NCBI RefSeq assembly: GCF_034259325.1
Contig: NZ_JAXIVS010000019.1
Span: forward strand, 1-64,000
Length of the DNA stretch: 64,000 bases
Direction: 5' to 3'
Source: Hyalangium ruber
GTDB lineage: Bacteria; Myxococcota; Myxococcia; Myxococcales; Myxococcaceae
Shown here: positions 16,215-24,380 of the stretch, piece by piece
How positions within the stretch are numbered: position 1 is the first letter of the stretch
Layout: each line of letters starts with the position of its first letter
Notes under the pieces: model-generated
Told to the model about the DNA's origin: nothing
Databases searched by the model: none
What the model saw: only the letters and a program-made list of their open reading frames with translations
Translations under genes and position numbers: made by a program

Positions 16215-16299
16215 GGCCGCCCATTGTGAAGGGTTGGCCTCGCGCACGCCACGGCCACGACCTGGGAGGGCACGCTCCCAAACACAGCGGTACCTGGAA

Positions 16300-16818
16300 C
16301 TACCAGGTGATGTGCAGATCGAAACTGATAGGCGAGTGGCGCACCACCCGGAGCGTGGGGTTGACGCGCGTCATCCTCAGGCCCTCCTCCAGCATCCCCC
16401 GGAGGAAGTGGGGCGACAGGCCCACGCCCGTGCGGAACTCCATGCGGAAGCTGCGCTCGCCCACCTCCACCGCCTGGACGAGGATGGGCGAGGTGTCGAA
16501 GCGCAGGTGCTCCGGGAACTTCTTGAGGAAGCGCACCGGGCCGATGAGCGGCATGCCCACCGCCACCGCTCCGCCCAGCACCGTGCGGGTGAAGCCTTGC
16601 ACGAAGTGGTGGCCCAGCTTCCGCCGGCCCTCCTCGACGGGGAGCCCCGGGTAGAAGTGGCGACAGGCGATGTCCATGCACTGCCGGAACAGCCGCAGCG
16701 GGTACTGCGGCAGCAAGTCGCCCCGGTCGAAGCCCGCCTGGCGCAATTCCGCCTCGAAAGCCTCGTTGCGCGGCAGCCCGTGAACGAACAGGCCCTCGAA
16801 GAGGATGGAGCGCGTCAT
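16300..16818 (-). CDS. DUF2378 (TIGR02265) family protein
   Basis: A 172-residue protein of a paralogous family expanded in myxobacteria. The pattern fits well: L-P-Q-Y-P followed by a hydrophobic helix, F-Y-P-G-L-P-V-E-E-G-R-R-K-L-G, then G-F-T-R-T-V-L-G and L-I-G-P-V-R-F-L, and a C-terminal beta part ending in a tryptophan. No function is known. Starts at 16860 or 16884 are possible; 16818 (M-T-R-S-I-L-F-E-G) begins right at the family's usual N-terminus. It has no signal peptide. Confidence 0.8.
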   Translation of the reverse strand: MTRSILFEGLFVHGLPRNEAFEAELRQAGFDRGDLLPQYPLRLFRQCMDIACRHFYPGLPVEEGRRKLGHHFVQGFTRTVLGGAVAVGMPLIGPVRFLKKFPEHLRFDTSPILVQAVEVGERSFRMEFRTGVGLSPHFLRGMLEEGLRMTRVNPTLRVVRHSPISFDLHITW

Positions 16819-16948
16819 GGGTTCGACGCCCAGGGGGACTGGCGTCAGGGATGGCCGCATGCGCCAAAGACTCACACCATCCACTGAGAAACGGAAGTCC
16901 TTGCCCGCACTCGGAGTCGCAGCGCCGTCTGGACGCGGTGCGTCACGC

Positions 16949-18121
16949 TCAGGAGCGACCGAAGATGATGCGCTCCTCGGCGAGCAACCGCGTGGTGAGG
17001 GCCAGGCAGAGGGCCGCCGCGACCGCGCAGCCCAGCGCTCCCAGGAGGAAGGGCAGCACTCCGACGGGCTGGCCTCGCATCACCTCTCCCACCAGCAATT
17101 GCTGGCTGAAGACGGGGATGGTGAACATCCATGGCTGGCTTTGCACTGGAGACAGGGCCAGCACCATGCCCGGCATCATGGGCAGCAAGAGCAACAGTTG
17201 CAGGTATGTCTGCGCCTCCTTGAAGGACCGCGCATAGGTAGACACCAGCATCTGCCCCGCCGAGGCGAAGAAGGTGAGCGGCACCACGGCGGCAATCATT
17301 CCCAGCACCGCCACCGAGTCGAAGCGAGCCTTCACGCCCAGGTCCTGCAGAGGCACGCGGTGGACGACAACGAGGAAAGCCGCCATGCACACGCCCACCG
17401 CCACGCAGGCGAGCACCACGGTGGTGAGCCACTTGCCCACGACCACCGCGCCGCGCTGCACGGGGTTGATGAGCAGGGGCTCCAGCGAGCCGCGCTCGCG
17501 CTCTCCGGCCATGGCGTCGATGGCCACGTTCATCCCGCCCATGAAGGCGGCGAAGACGAGGAACAGGGGAATCATGTTGAGGACGTTGGCGGCCATGCGC
17601 TCGGGCGTGGCCAGGTCGACCTCGTCCACGCGCACGGGGCTGGCCAGTTCCGGGGACACGCCCCGGGCCCAGAGCCGCTGGCTGGCCAGCATGCCCGAGT
17701 AGCCTCCCAGCAGGTTCTGCAGGCGCCGCACGGTGGAGCGCGCCTGGTTGCGCGAGTTGTCCACCACCATCTGCACCGAGGCGGTGTGCCCCGAGCTGAA
17801 GTCCTTGCCGTAGTCCGGGGGGATGATGAGCACCACGTCCAACTTGCCGGCCTGGATGAGGGCCTCGTAGTCGGCGGGCGGCTCGGTGAGGGTGGCCCCG
17901 TGGCGCTGGAGGAAGGCCATGAGGCTGGGGGCGTGCTCGCGGCCCACCACCGGCACCTCCAGCGGCTTGCCCTCGCGGAACCAGGAGGCCATCAGCGTGA
18001 ACATCACCGCGAAGACCAGCGGGCCGATGAGCGGGCCGGCCAGCGCGCTCAGCACCGAGCGCCGATCTCGCAGGTGGTCCTTCATCTCCTTGCGGAAGAC
18101 GGTGGCGATGAGCCTCCTCAT
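16949..18121 (-). CDS. ABC-2 type transporter permease (NatB-like)
   Basis: A 390-residue membrane protein, the permease half of an exporter. One membrane helix lies near the N-terminus (about 25-45), followed by a large extracytoplasmic loop and a C-terminal set of about five helices. The E-R-E-R-G-S-L-E-P-L-L motif before the helical block is a hallmark of ABC-2/NatB permeases. Its start overlaps the ATPase stop by four bases, so the pair is co-translated. NatB-like systems export Na+ or other substrates, and the cargo here cannot be told. Confidence 0.9.
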   Translation of the reverse strand: MRRLIATVFRKEMKDHLRDRRSVLSALAGPLIGPLVFAVMFTLMASWFREGKPLEVPVVGREHAPSLMAFLQRHGATLTEPPADYEALIQAGKLDVVLIIPPDYGKDFSSGHTASVQMVVDNSRNQARSTVRRLQNLLGGYSGMLASQRLWARGVSPELASPVRVDEVDLATPERMAANVLNMIPLFLVFAAFMGGMNVAIDAMAGERERGSLEPLLINPVQRGAVVVGKWLTTVVLACVAVGVCMAAFLVVVHRVPLQDLGVKARFDSVAVLGMIAAVVPLTFFASAGQMLVSTYARSFKEAQTYLQLLLLLPMMPGMVLALSPVQSQPWMFTIPVFSQQLLVGEVMRGQPVGVLPFLLGALGCAVAAALCLALTTRLLAEERIIFGRS

Positions 18122-18852
18122 TGCATCAACCCCTGATCAGTGCCGATGACGGACACGAAGGCTTCCTCGAGGTTCTCCTTGCCGGTGCGGGCGCGCAGCT
18201 CGTCCGGCGTGCCCTCGGCCACCACGCGCCCTCGGGCCACGACGACAATGCGGTCACACAGCGCCGCCACCTCCTGCATGACGTGGCTGGAGAAGAGCAC
18301 GCAGTGCCCCTGGGTCTTGAGCCGGCGGATGAGGGTGCGCACGGCGCGAGTGCTCATGACGTCCAGGCCGTTGGTGGGCTCGTCCAGCAGCACGTTACGC
18401 GGCCCGTGGACCAAGGCGCGCGCCAGGGCCACCTTCATGCGCTCGCCCTGGCTGAAGCCCTCGGTGCGCCGGTTGGCGATGTCCTTCATGTCCAGCAGCT
18501 CCACCAGCTCGTCCACGCGCTTCTCCAGCGCGGCGCCGGACAGGCCGTGGAGCTCTCCGGCGTAGCGCGCGTGCTCGCGGGCGGTGAGGCGCGGGTAGAG
18601 GCCGCGCGCATCCGGCAGCACGCCGATGGCGCGGCGCACATCCATGGGGCGCTGGGCCACGTCGATGCCGTCAATGCTGGCGGTGCCCCGGTCCGGGCGG
18701 ATGAGCGTGTAGAGCATGCGCAGGGTGGTCGTCTTGCCGGCGCCGTTGGGGCCTAGCAGGCCGGTGACGACGCCATCGGCGGCGGAGAAGGACACGTCCT
18801 CCACCGCCGTCACCTTGCCGAAGCGCTTGTGCAGGTTGCGCACTTCAATCAT
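18118..18852 (-). CDS. ABC transporter ATP-binding protein (NatA-like)
   Basis: A 244-residue ATPase partner of the ABC-2 permease. Walker A is G-P-N-G-A-G-K-T-T, the signature is F-S-Q-G-E-R-M-K-V-A-L-A, Walker B is V-L-L-D-E-P-T-N-G-L-D, and the switch histidine is in L-F-S-S-H. Length and layout match single-domain exporter ATPases. It is the first gene of the pair and lies 12 bases after the stop of the S33 hydrolase, so all three may share one transcript. Confidence 0.93.
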   Translation of the reverse strand: MIEVRNLHKRFGKVTAVEDVSFSAADGVVTGLLGPNGAGKTTTLRMLYTLIRPDRGTASIDGIDVAQRPMDVRRAIGVLPDARGLYPRLTAREHARYAGELHGLSGAALEKRVDELVELLDMKDIANRRTEGFSQGERMKVALARALVHGPRNVLLDEPTNGLDVMSTRAVRTLIRRLKTQGHCVLFSSHVMQEVAALCDRIVVVARGRVVAEGTPDELRARTGKENLEEAFVSVIGTDQGLMQ

Positions 18853-18864
18853 GGGAAGTTCCCC

Positions 18865-20379
18865 TCACGGCACCGGACCGGCGAACGAGGTGAAGAACGG
18901 CGGGCGCGTCAGCTCCGGGCCACACTCGGACTTCAGCCCCTCCACGCTGCCCTGCTTCACGAAGTCGGCCATCAACGACTGGATGCAGCCCAGCCCCATC
19001 GTGTTGTGCCCCACCCCGGGCACCACCACGTGCAAGCTGTTGGGCAGCGTCTTCTTCGCCTCATCCCCCCAGGCGGGCGGCGTCACCGGATCCAGCTCTC
19101 CCGACAACAGCAGCACGGGCGCCTTCGAGGTGACCGGCTCCCGGTACTTCTCCGGCACCGTCCCCTTCGGCCACACCCGGCACGGCTCGAGCATGTTGCG
19201 CACCATCTGCGGCCCCAGCCACGTGCCCGACGCCTCACGGTCGATCGCCTCGTCCGTGATGAAGGGCGCGTCCTCCGTACACACCACCGAGAAGAACATC
19301 CCGTGGCTCACCGTGTCGCTCAGTCCTCCCGACACGCCCTGGCTCAGCGCCACGAACGGCGCCCAGTCCCCCTGCGTCGCCCGATCCAGCATCAGCGGCA
19401 CCAGCATCGCCACCTCGGGCGAGTACAGCTGGCCGAACAACATCTGCAGGAACACACGCCGGCTCAGGGTGATCTCCTCCGGCACGCCCGTGAGCGGATC
19501 CTTCACCGTCACCCGCACCGGCTCCTGCTCCATCCGGTCCAGCATCGCCTTCACCCGCGCGCGCAGCTCCGGGAAGGCCTTGGAACACGCCGCGTCCTTC
19601 TCACAATGCTCGAAGAGCAGGTCCAGCGCACGCTGGGCATCCCGCGGCATGGTCAGCGGCAGGTACAGGCTCAGCGGCGCCACGCCATCCAGCGTTGCCG
19701 TGCGCACCCGCTCCGGGTACTGGCGCATGTACACCAGCGCCGCCCGCGTCCCGTACGAGATGCCCCACAGGTTCAGCTTCGAGTACCCCAGCGCCTCCCG
19801 CACCTCGTCCAGGTCCTCCATGGCGATGGGCGTGGTGTACAGGCGCGGATCCGCGTCATAGCCCTTCACGCACTTGCGGAAGTCCTCCTCGCGGAACGCG
19901 TCATCGAACTTCGCCGCGAACCCCGCATCGGGCGGATCCGGGTTGCACTTCAGCGGATGGGAGCCGCCCGTGCCCCGCTGGTCCACCAGCACGATGTCCC
20001 GGTTGCGGTGGATGCGGTCCACCATCTTCAGCACCGGCGCCTCCGAGGCCGCCTGCCCCGGCCCTCCCGCCAGCAGCACCAGCGGATCCGGCTCCGGCGT
20101 GGCCGCCAGCGCCGGCACCACCACCACCCGCAGACCAATCTTTCGCCCCTGCTTCGCCGCCCGGTCCTCGAACACCTCCAGCGTGCCGCACAGAGCCTGG
20201 TACTCGATGCCCTCGACCCGACAGGGCGACAGGGGCAGCTTCCGCTCGGACTGGGTCTCGCCGCTCCGGCGACAGGCCACCACGAGCAGCCCCACGGCCA
20301 CCACGAGCGCGGCGAGCCGCCAGGCCCCCTCGCCCCCTGGGAGAGGTCGGGGATGAGAGTTGAGGGTTTCGCCGGCCAC
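18865..20379 (-). CDS. Alpha/beta hydrolase, S33 tripeptidyl-aminopeptidase-like lipoprotein
   Basis: A 504-residue secreted hydrolase. A hydrophobic signal ending V-V-A-C suggests lipidation. The core shows L-V-D-Q-R-G-T-G-G-S and the nucleophile elbow G-I-S-Y-G (Ser about 207). A TAP-like C-terminal domain contains L-S-G-E-L-D-P-V-T-P-P with the catalytic Asp and V-G-H-N with the His. Family members cleave short N-terminal peptides or esters. The N-terminus before the signal (S-H-P-R-P-L-P-G-G-E-G) is encoded by a widespread C+T-rich repeat, so the exact start (GTG at 20379) is uncertain. Confidence 0.88.
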   Translation of the reverse strand: MAGETLNSHPRPLPGGEGAWRLAALVVAVGLLVVACRRSGETQSERKLPLSPCRVEGIEYQALCGTLEVFEDRAAKQGRKIGLRVVVVPALAATPEPDPLVLLAGGPGQAASEAPVLKMVDRIHRNRDIVLVDQRGTGGSHPLKCNPDPPDAGFAAKFDDAFREEDFRKCVKGYDADPRLYTTPIAMEDLDEVREALGYSKLNLWGISYGTRAALVYMRQYPERVRTATLDGVAPLSLYLPLTMPRDAQRALDLLFEHCEKDAACSKAFPELRARVKAMLDRMEQEPVRVTVKDPLTGVPEEITLSRRVFLQMLFGQLYSPEVAMLVPLMLDRATQGDWAPFVALSQGVSGGLSDTVSHGMFFSVVCTEDAPFITDEAIDREASGTWLGPQMVRNMLEPCRVWPKGTVPEKYREPVTSKAPVLLLSGELDPVTPPAWGDEAKKTLPNSLHVVVPGVGHNTMGLGCIQSLMADFVKQGSVEGLKSECGPELTRPPFFTSFAGPVP

Positions 20380-20486
20380 GCGCAGCCTCCGTCGTTCTTA
20401 CGCGCCCGGACTTACCACCCTGGGACTCCCAGCGCACCCGCTGCCTCTATCCTCAGGGCCTCGTCTCCCATGCTAAGCCCTACGGC

Positions 20487-21311
20487 ATGATGATGAAACG
20501 ACCGCTCTTCGTCCTGCTGGCCCTGTCCCTCGTCGTCCTCACCGGCTGCGCCACGCTCAAGCAGCTCTTCAAGAAGCCCCGCGTCACCTTCAAGACGGCG
20601 CGCCTGTCGAGCGCCTCTCTCTCGGACGCCACCGTGGATGTCGTCTACCAGGTGGACAACCCCAACACCTTCGGCCTGTCCCTGGCCAAGGTGGACTACG
20701 CCTTCTTCGTCGAGGGCAAGCAGGTGGTGGCCGGCGCGCCTCGCAAGGGCATCCAGCTCAAGGCGCGCGACAGCAGCGAGCTCGTCTTCCCCGCCAACGT
20801 GCGCTTCGCCGACATCGTCCCCGTGGTGGAGACGTTCCTCACCAAGGACGCCGCCGCCTTCAAGGTCCAGGGCAGCGTGGGCATCGACACCCCCATCGGC
20901 GTCCTCTCCTTCCCCCTGGAGCGCGAGGGCACCTTCGAGATCCCCAAGGTTCCCAACGTCCAGTTCGAGGCGCCCCGCATCGCCAACATCTCCCTGAGCG
21001 GCGCCACCGTGGAGTTCCCCCTCACCGTCACCAACCGCAACAGCTTCCCCCTGCCCGTCGCCGGCATCGCCGGAGACCTCAAGGTGGCGGGCGCCAGCGT
21101 GGGCACCCTGTCCACCGGGGACCTCGGCATGCTCGATGGCCGCGGCACCCGTCAGATCACCCTGCCCCTGCAGATCAACTTCGCCCGCGCCGCCTCCGCC
21201 GCCAGCGCGCTGCGCTCCGGCAACGCCCAGCTCAGCCTCAACGGCCGCGTCACCTCCGGCGCCCAGAGCCTGCCGCTCAACCTCGGCCAGCTCGTCCAGT
21301 TCCGGAAGTGA
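20487..21311 (+). CDS. LEA type 2 family lipoprotein
   Basis: A 274-residue lipoprotein with signal peptide and lipobox (V-L-T-G-C). Two water-stress/hypersensitive-response (WHy-like) beta domains follow, about 30-140 and 150-270. Each carries an asparagine-centred turn, V-D-N-P-N-T-F in the first and V-T-N-R-N-S-F in the second. LEA-2 proteins are linked to desiccation or membrane protection; that role is inferred from family only. It starts ATG-ATG-ATG at 20487; I took the first. Confidence 0.85.
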   Translation: MMMKRPLFVLLALSLVVLTGCATLKQLFKKPRVTFKTARLSSASLSDATVDVVYQVDNPNTFGLSLAKVDYAFFVEGKQVVAGAPRKGIQLKARDSSELVFPANVRFADIVPVVETFLTKDAAAFKVQGSVGIDTPIGVLSFPLEREGTFEIPKVPNVQFEAPRIANISLSGATVEFPLTVTNRNSFPLPVAGIAGDLKVAGASVGTLSTGDLGMLDGRGTRQITLPLQINFARAASAASALRSGNAQLSLNGRVTSGAQSLPLNLGQLVQFRK

Positions 21312-21409
21312 GCCCCCGGGGGCGCGCTTTGCCCCCCGACGCGCCCTCTGCCATGCTCGGGGCGTTCAGTTCATTGGCGGGGGGCTCCTGGCCCCGGAGG
21401 CACGACACG

Positions 21410-21850
21410 ATGAGTCGGATGTGGGTGGCTGGGGGGTTGATGCTCGCGCTGGTGGGGTGCTCTTCCATCGAGACCAAGCCCGACCCGCATGACGAGGACC
21501 CCGTCTTCGGCTCCAACGTCCCCGTCTACAAGGCGCCCCAGGTGGACCGCTGCTCCGCCCATGGCAAGAGCGCCGCTCGCCCGGGCTGTGACGACGCGCG
21601 CTACCTGGGCACCGAGTACACCCGGCGCCTGGCCGTGGGCGACGAGGTCTGCATCGAGGGCGGCTTCGGAGACGAGCCCGGCCCGGCCTGCAAGGCGCGC
21701 GCGGCCGTCGTCGACACTGGCAACAACCGCGTGAAGCTGGAGATCCGCGGCACCCGGCCGGACTCCCGCTGGTTCAACGCGGAGATGCGCCACGCCTGGT
21801 ACGAGGAGGGGGCGCTGGTGGACCTCTATCTGGCCGAGCGGGGTTATTAA
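21410..21850 (+). CDS. Small cysteine-containing lipoprotein of unknown function
   Basis: A 146-residue protein. The ATG at 21410 is preceded by CGGAGG and opens a signal peptide with lipobox L-V-G-C. The mature part has four cysteines (in D-R-C-S, P-G-C-D, E-V-C-I and P-A-C-K), which could form two disulfides, and a beta-rich C-terminal half. I do not recognise the family. It lies six bases before the EcsC-family gene, so the two are probably co-transcribed. Confidence 0.75.
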   Translation: MSRMWVAGGLMLALVGCSSIETKPDPHDEDPVFGSNVPVYKAPQVDRCSAHGKSAARPGCDDARYLGTEYTRRLAVGDEVCIEGGFGDEPGPACKARAAVVDTGNNRVKLEIRGTRPDSRWFNAEMRHAWYEEGALVDLYLAERGY

Positions 21851-21856
21851 GAGACC

Positions 21857-22483
21857 ATGGCTTTCTACGATTCATTCGTCGAGCGCTTCGCCGCATTGAA
21901 GATGCTGTCCCCCGCCGAGCTGAAGAAGCTGGCCGGCGCGAAGCTGTCCGATGTGGTGCTGCAGGAGCTCGGCCGCTCGCGCGTGCGCATCACCGACCTC
22001 GAGAAGCGCTACCCCTCCGCCGGCCCCAAGGAGCTGGCCCAGCACCTCATCGACGGCAAGAAGGCCATGGCCGGCATGGTGGGCGGCGTCAGCGGCGTGT
22101 TCGGCCTCATCTCCGTGCCCGCGGATCTGGTCTTCATGTCGTGGCTGCAGATCATCCTCCTGGTGGACGTGGCCACGCTCTACAAGGTGAACCTCAAGAG
22201 CGCCCGCGCCCGGGGCGAGCTGCTGGATCTGTTCGGCTACGCCAACGGCCTGGGCCCGATGCAGCGCTCCAGCCCCAAGGTGCTCGGGGGCCTGGCCGCG
22301 AAGCTCCTGGTCAAGGGCGGCCTGCCCACGCTGGGCCGCGCCATGCCCCTGGTGGCCGCGCCCGTCACCGCCTACCTCAACAACCAGCACATCCAGGCCG
22401 TGGGTGAGCAGGCCCTGCGCTTCTACGAGGGTTTCGACAAGGCTCACGCCAAGGCGCGCTCCCGTGAAAAGAAGGCGGGCTGA
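21857..22483 (+). CDS. EcsC family protein
   Basis: A 208-residue protein with an N-terminal helical part and hydrophobic glycine-rich segments (M-V-G-G-V-S-G-V-F-G-L-I through L-V-F-M-S-W-L-Q-I-I-L-L-V-D, about 75-110), typical of the EcsC family. EcsC was named from a Bacillus ABC locus, but its molecular job is unclear. The ATG at 21857 follows the lipoprotein stop closely. The gene ends before a strong terminator. Confidence 0.8.
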   Translation: MAFYDSFVERFAALKMLSPAELKKLAGAKLSDVVLQELGRSRVRITDLEKRYPSAGPKELAQHLIDGKKAMAGMVGGVSGVFGLISVPADLVFMSWLQIILLVDVATLYKVNLKSARARGELLDLFGYANGLGPMQRSSPKVLGGLAAKLLVKGGLPTLGRAMPLVAAPVTAYLNNQHIQAVGEQALRFYEGFDKAHAKARSREKKAG

Positions 22484-22489
22484 GTAATA

Positions 22490-22612
22490 CGGGCTTTCTA
22501 AGACGGCCCCGTTTTCGGTATTCTGCTCCTTGTACATCCGTCGGCGTCAAATACCGCCGGATCCTCGCCGCGCAATCGGTCACTCCCCCTGCCGATTGCG
22601 CGGCGTTTTTTT
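22490..22612 (+). ncRNA. Candidate small RNA with three stem-loops
   Basis: Between the EcsC stop and the terminator lie two short hairpins. ACGGG pairs with CCCGT around 22488-22511, and CGGCG pairs with CGCCG around 22542-22559. The strong terminator stem follows. The 80-base gap between stop codon and terminator and the three-hairpin layout are what one expects of an sRNA; the myxobacterial sRNA Pxr has a three-stem-loop form. I could not find a convincing promoter, and it may simply be a long 3' untranslated region. Confidence 0.25.
22566..22612 (+). terminator. Strong Rho-independent terminator
   Basis: A perfect 14-base stem (22566-22579 with 22592-22605) has a 12-base loop and is followed by seven Ts (22606-22612). 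It ends plus-strand transcription from the lipoprotein/EcsC genes. The T-run abuts the stop codon of the convergent histidine kinase. Confidence 0.9.
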
Positions 22613-24182
22613 ACGCGGGCAGGCGCGGCTCTCGCGGTAGCACGACGTGGAAGATGCTGCCCTCGCCCGAGCGCCCGTTGGACTCCGCCCAGATGCGCCC
22701 GCCGTGGCGCTCGACGATGCCGCGGACGATGGTGAGCCCCAGCCCCAGGCCTCCGTATGCCGTGCCGTGGGCCCGGCCGAAGCACTCGAAGATGTGCCGC
22801 AGCTTGTCCGGGGGAATCCCCAGGCCGTGATCCTTCACCGTGATGTGGATCTGCCCCGCTTCCTCTCGCGCGTTCACGACGATGGTGCCGCCCTCGGGTG
22901 AGTAGCGCAGGGCGTTGGACAGCAGGTTGGTGAACACCTGATCCAAGCGCTCCGGGTCTCCGGCCAGCACCAGCCCCTCGGGCGCGAGGATCTCGATGCG
23001 CCGCGAGTGCTCGGCGAGCGGCTGGATGTGCTCGGCCACCTCGAGCAGCAGCGCGTGCAGATCCACCAGGCGCGTCTGCAGCTCCATGTCTCCGCGCTGG
23101 AGCCGGCCCACGTCCAGCAGGTTCTCCACCAGCTTCGCCATCCGGTCCACGCTGCGCGCCAGGCCCTGGAGCGCGCGATCCACCCCCGGGCTCATTCCGG
23201 TGCCGCTCTTGAGCCGCGCCAGGTGGACGAAGCCCCGCGCCGCCTGCAGGGGCGTGCGCAGCTCGTGCGCCGCCATGGTGAGGAAGACGTCCTTGGCCTC
23301 GCTGGTGGCCCGCAGCGACTCGATGGCGCGTTGGCTGTCGTCGATGTCCGTCGCGGTGATGACCCACCCCGTCAACGCGCTCCGCTCGTCCCGCTCGGGG
23401 AGCATGCGGCCCTGGAACCAGCGATAGGCGCCGTCGTGGCTGCGGCGCAGGCGGTACTCCACCTCGGTGCCGCGTTCGGTGCGGTGCGCCTCGGCCCACG
23501 CGGCCCGCGCGCGCGACAGGTCCTCCGGGTGGAAGACGGACTCGATCGCCTCCCAGTCGCGCCCCTGTGCGGGCTCCAGGCCCGCGTAGTCCAGCCAGCA
23601 GCGGTTGGTATAGGTGATGGCCCCGTCCGGCAGCATCGCCCACACGAACAGCGGCAGCGCGTCCACCAGGGTGCGGAAGCGGTGCTCGCTGCGGCGGGCG
23701 AGCACCTCTCGCTCCAGCATCCACAGCGCGGCCTCCTGGCGCTGGAGCTGCTGCTGTTGAAGGTTGAGCATCACGAAGACCTCGACCTTCCAGCGCAGCA
23801 CGTCCGGGTTGAAGGGCTTCACCACGTAGTCGGCCGCGCCGTGCTCGTAGCCGTGGACCTGATCCGTCTCCTCGCGGCTGTGAGCGGTGAGGAAGATGAT
23901 GGGGGTGTAGCGCGTGCGCTTGCGTTGGCGGATGAGGTGCGCCGTCTCGAAGCCATCCAGGTCCGGCATTTGCACGTCCAGGAGGATGACGGCGAAGTCC
24001 TCGGTCAATAAATAACGCAGCGCTTCACGGCCCGAGGTGGCCTTGACGAGACGCTGCCCGAGGGGCTCCAGGATTGCCTCCAGGGCAAGCAGGTTCGGAG
24101 GGTGGTCGTCCACCAGGAGGATGCGGGTCTCCAACGCCTCGATCTGCGGGGAGTGAGGGGGCGTGCTGATGAAGCCTTCCAC
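22611..24182 (-). CDS. Response regulator-PAS-histidine kinase hybrid
   Basis: A 523-residue signalling protein with an unusual order: receiver first, kinase last. The receiver domain carries the phospho-Asp in L-L-D-V-Q-M-P-D (about residue 68). A PAS domain covers about 150-275, with a typical W-F-Q-G-R tail. The HisKA helix has A-A-H-E-L-R-T-P (His about 305) and the HATPase domain ends G-L-G-L-G-L-T-I-V. There is no membrane segment, so it is cytoplasmic. I chose the GTG at 24182 because AAGGAGGTGG stands seven bases before it; the frame is open to 24326 without domain content. Confidence 0.9.
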   Translation of the reverse strand: MEGFISTPPHSPQIEALETRILLVDDHPPNLLALEAILEPLGQRLVKATSGREALRYLLTEDFAVILLDVQMPDLDGFETAHLIRQRKRTRYTPIIFLTAHSREETDQVHGYEHGAADYVVKPFNPDVLRWKVEVFVMLNLQQQQLQRQEAALWMLEREVLARRSEHRFRTLVDALPLFVWAMLPDGAITYTNRCWLDYAGLEPAQGRDWEAIESVFHPEDLSRARAAWAEAHRTERGTEVEYRLRRSHDGAYRWFQGRMLPERDERSALTGWVITATDIDDSQRAIESLRATSEAKDVFLTMAAHELRTPLQAARGFVHLARLKSGTGMSPGVDRALQGLARSVDRMAKLVENLLDVGRLQRGDMELQTRLVDLHALLLEVAEHIQPLAEHSRRIEILAPEGLVLAGDPERLDQVFTNLLSNALRYSPEGGTIVVNAREEAGQIHITVKDHGLGIPPDKLRHIFECFGRAHGTAYGGLGLGLTIVRGIVERHGGRIWAESNGRSGEGSIFHVVLPREPRLPA

Positions 24183-24380
24183 GTCCGACCACCTCCTTCT
24201 GCTGGTTGTGATGAGTTCTTCATGGCTAACGCCAGATGCACGCGGGAACGACCCGCTCCCCTGGCTGCCCTCCAGGCGACCGTCGATGATGCTGCTCCGC
24301 TGGCAGTCCGACGTGGACGCCCGCACCCAGGAGGCGCCTGTCTCCCGCGCTACCTTGAACGCAGCTCCGGTGGGACGGGC

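Noticed and set aside
22490..22612. Firm naming of the hairpin region as Pxr sRNA
   Set aside because: I cannot recall the Pxr sequence well enough to match it, and no promoter was found.
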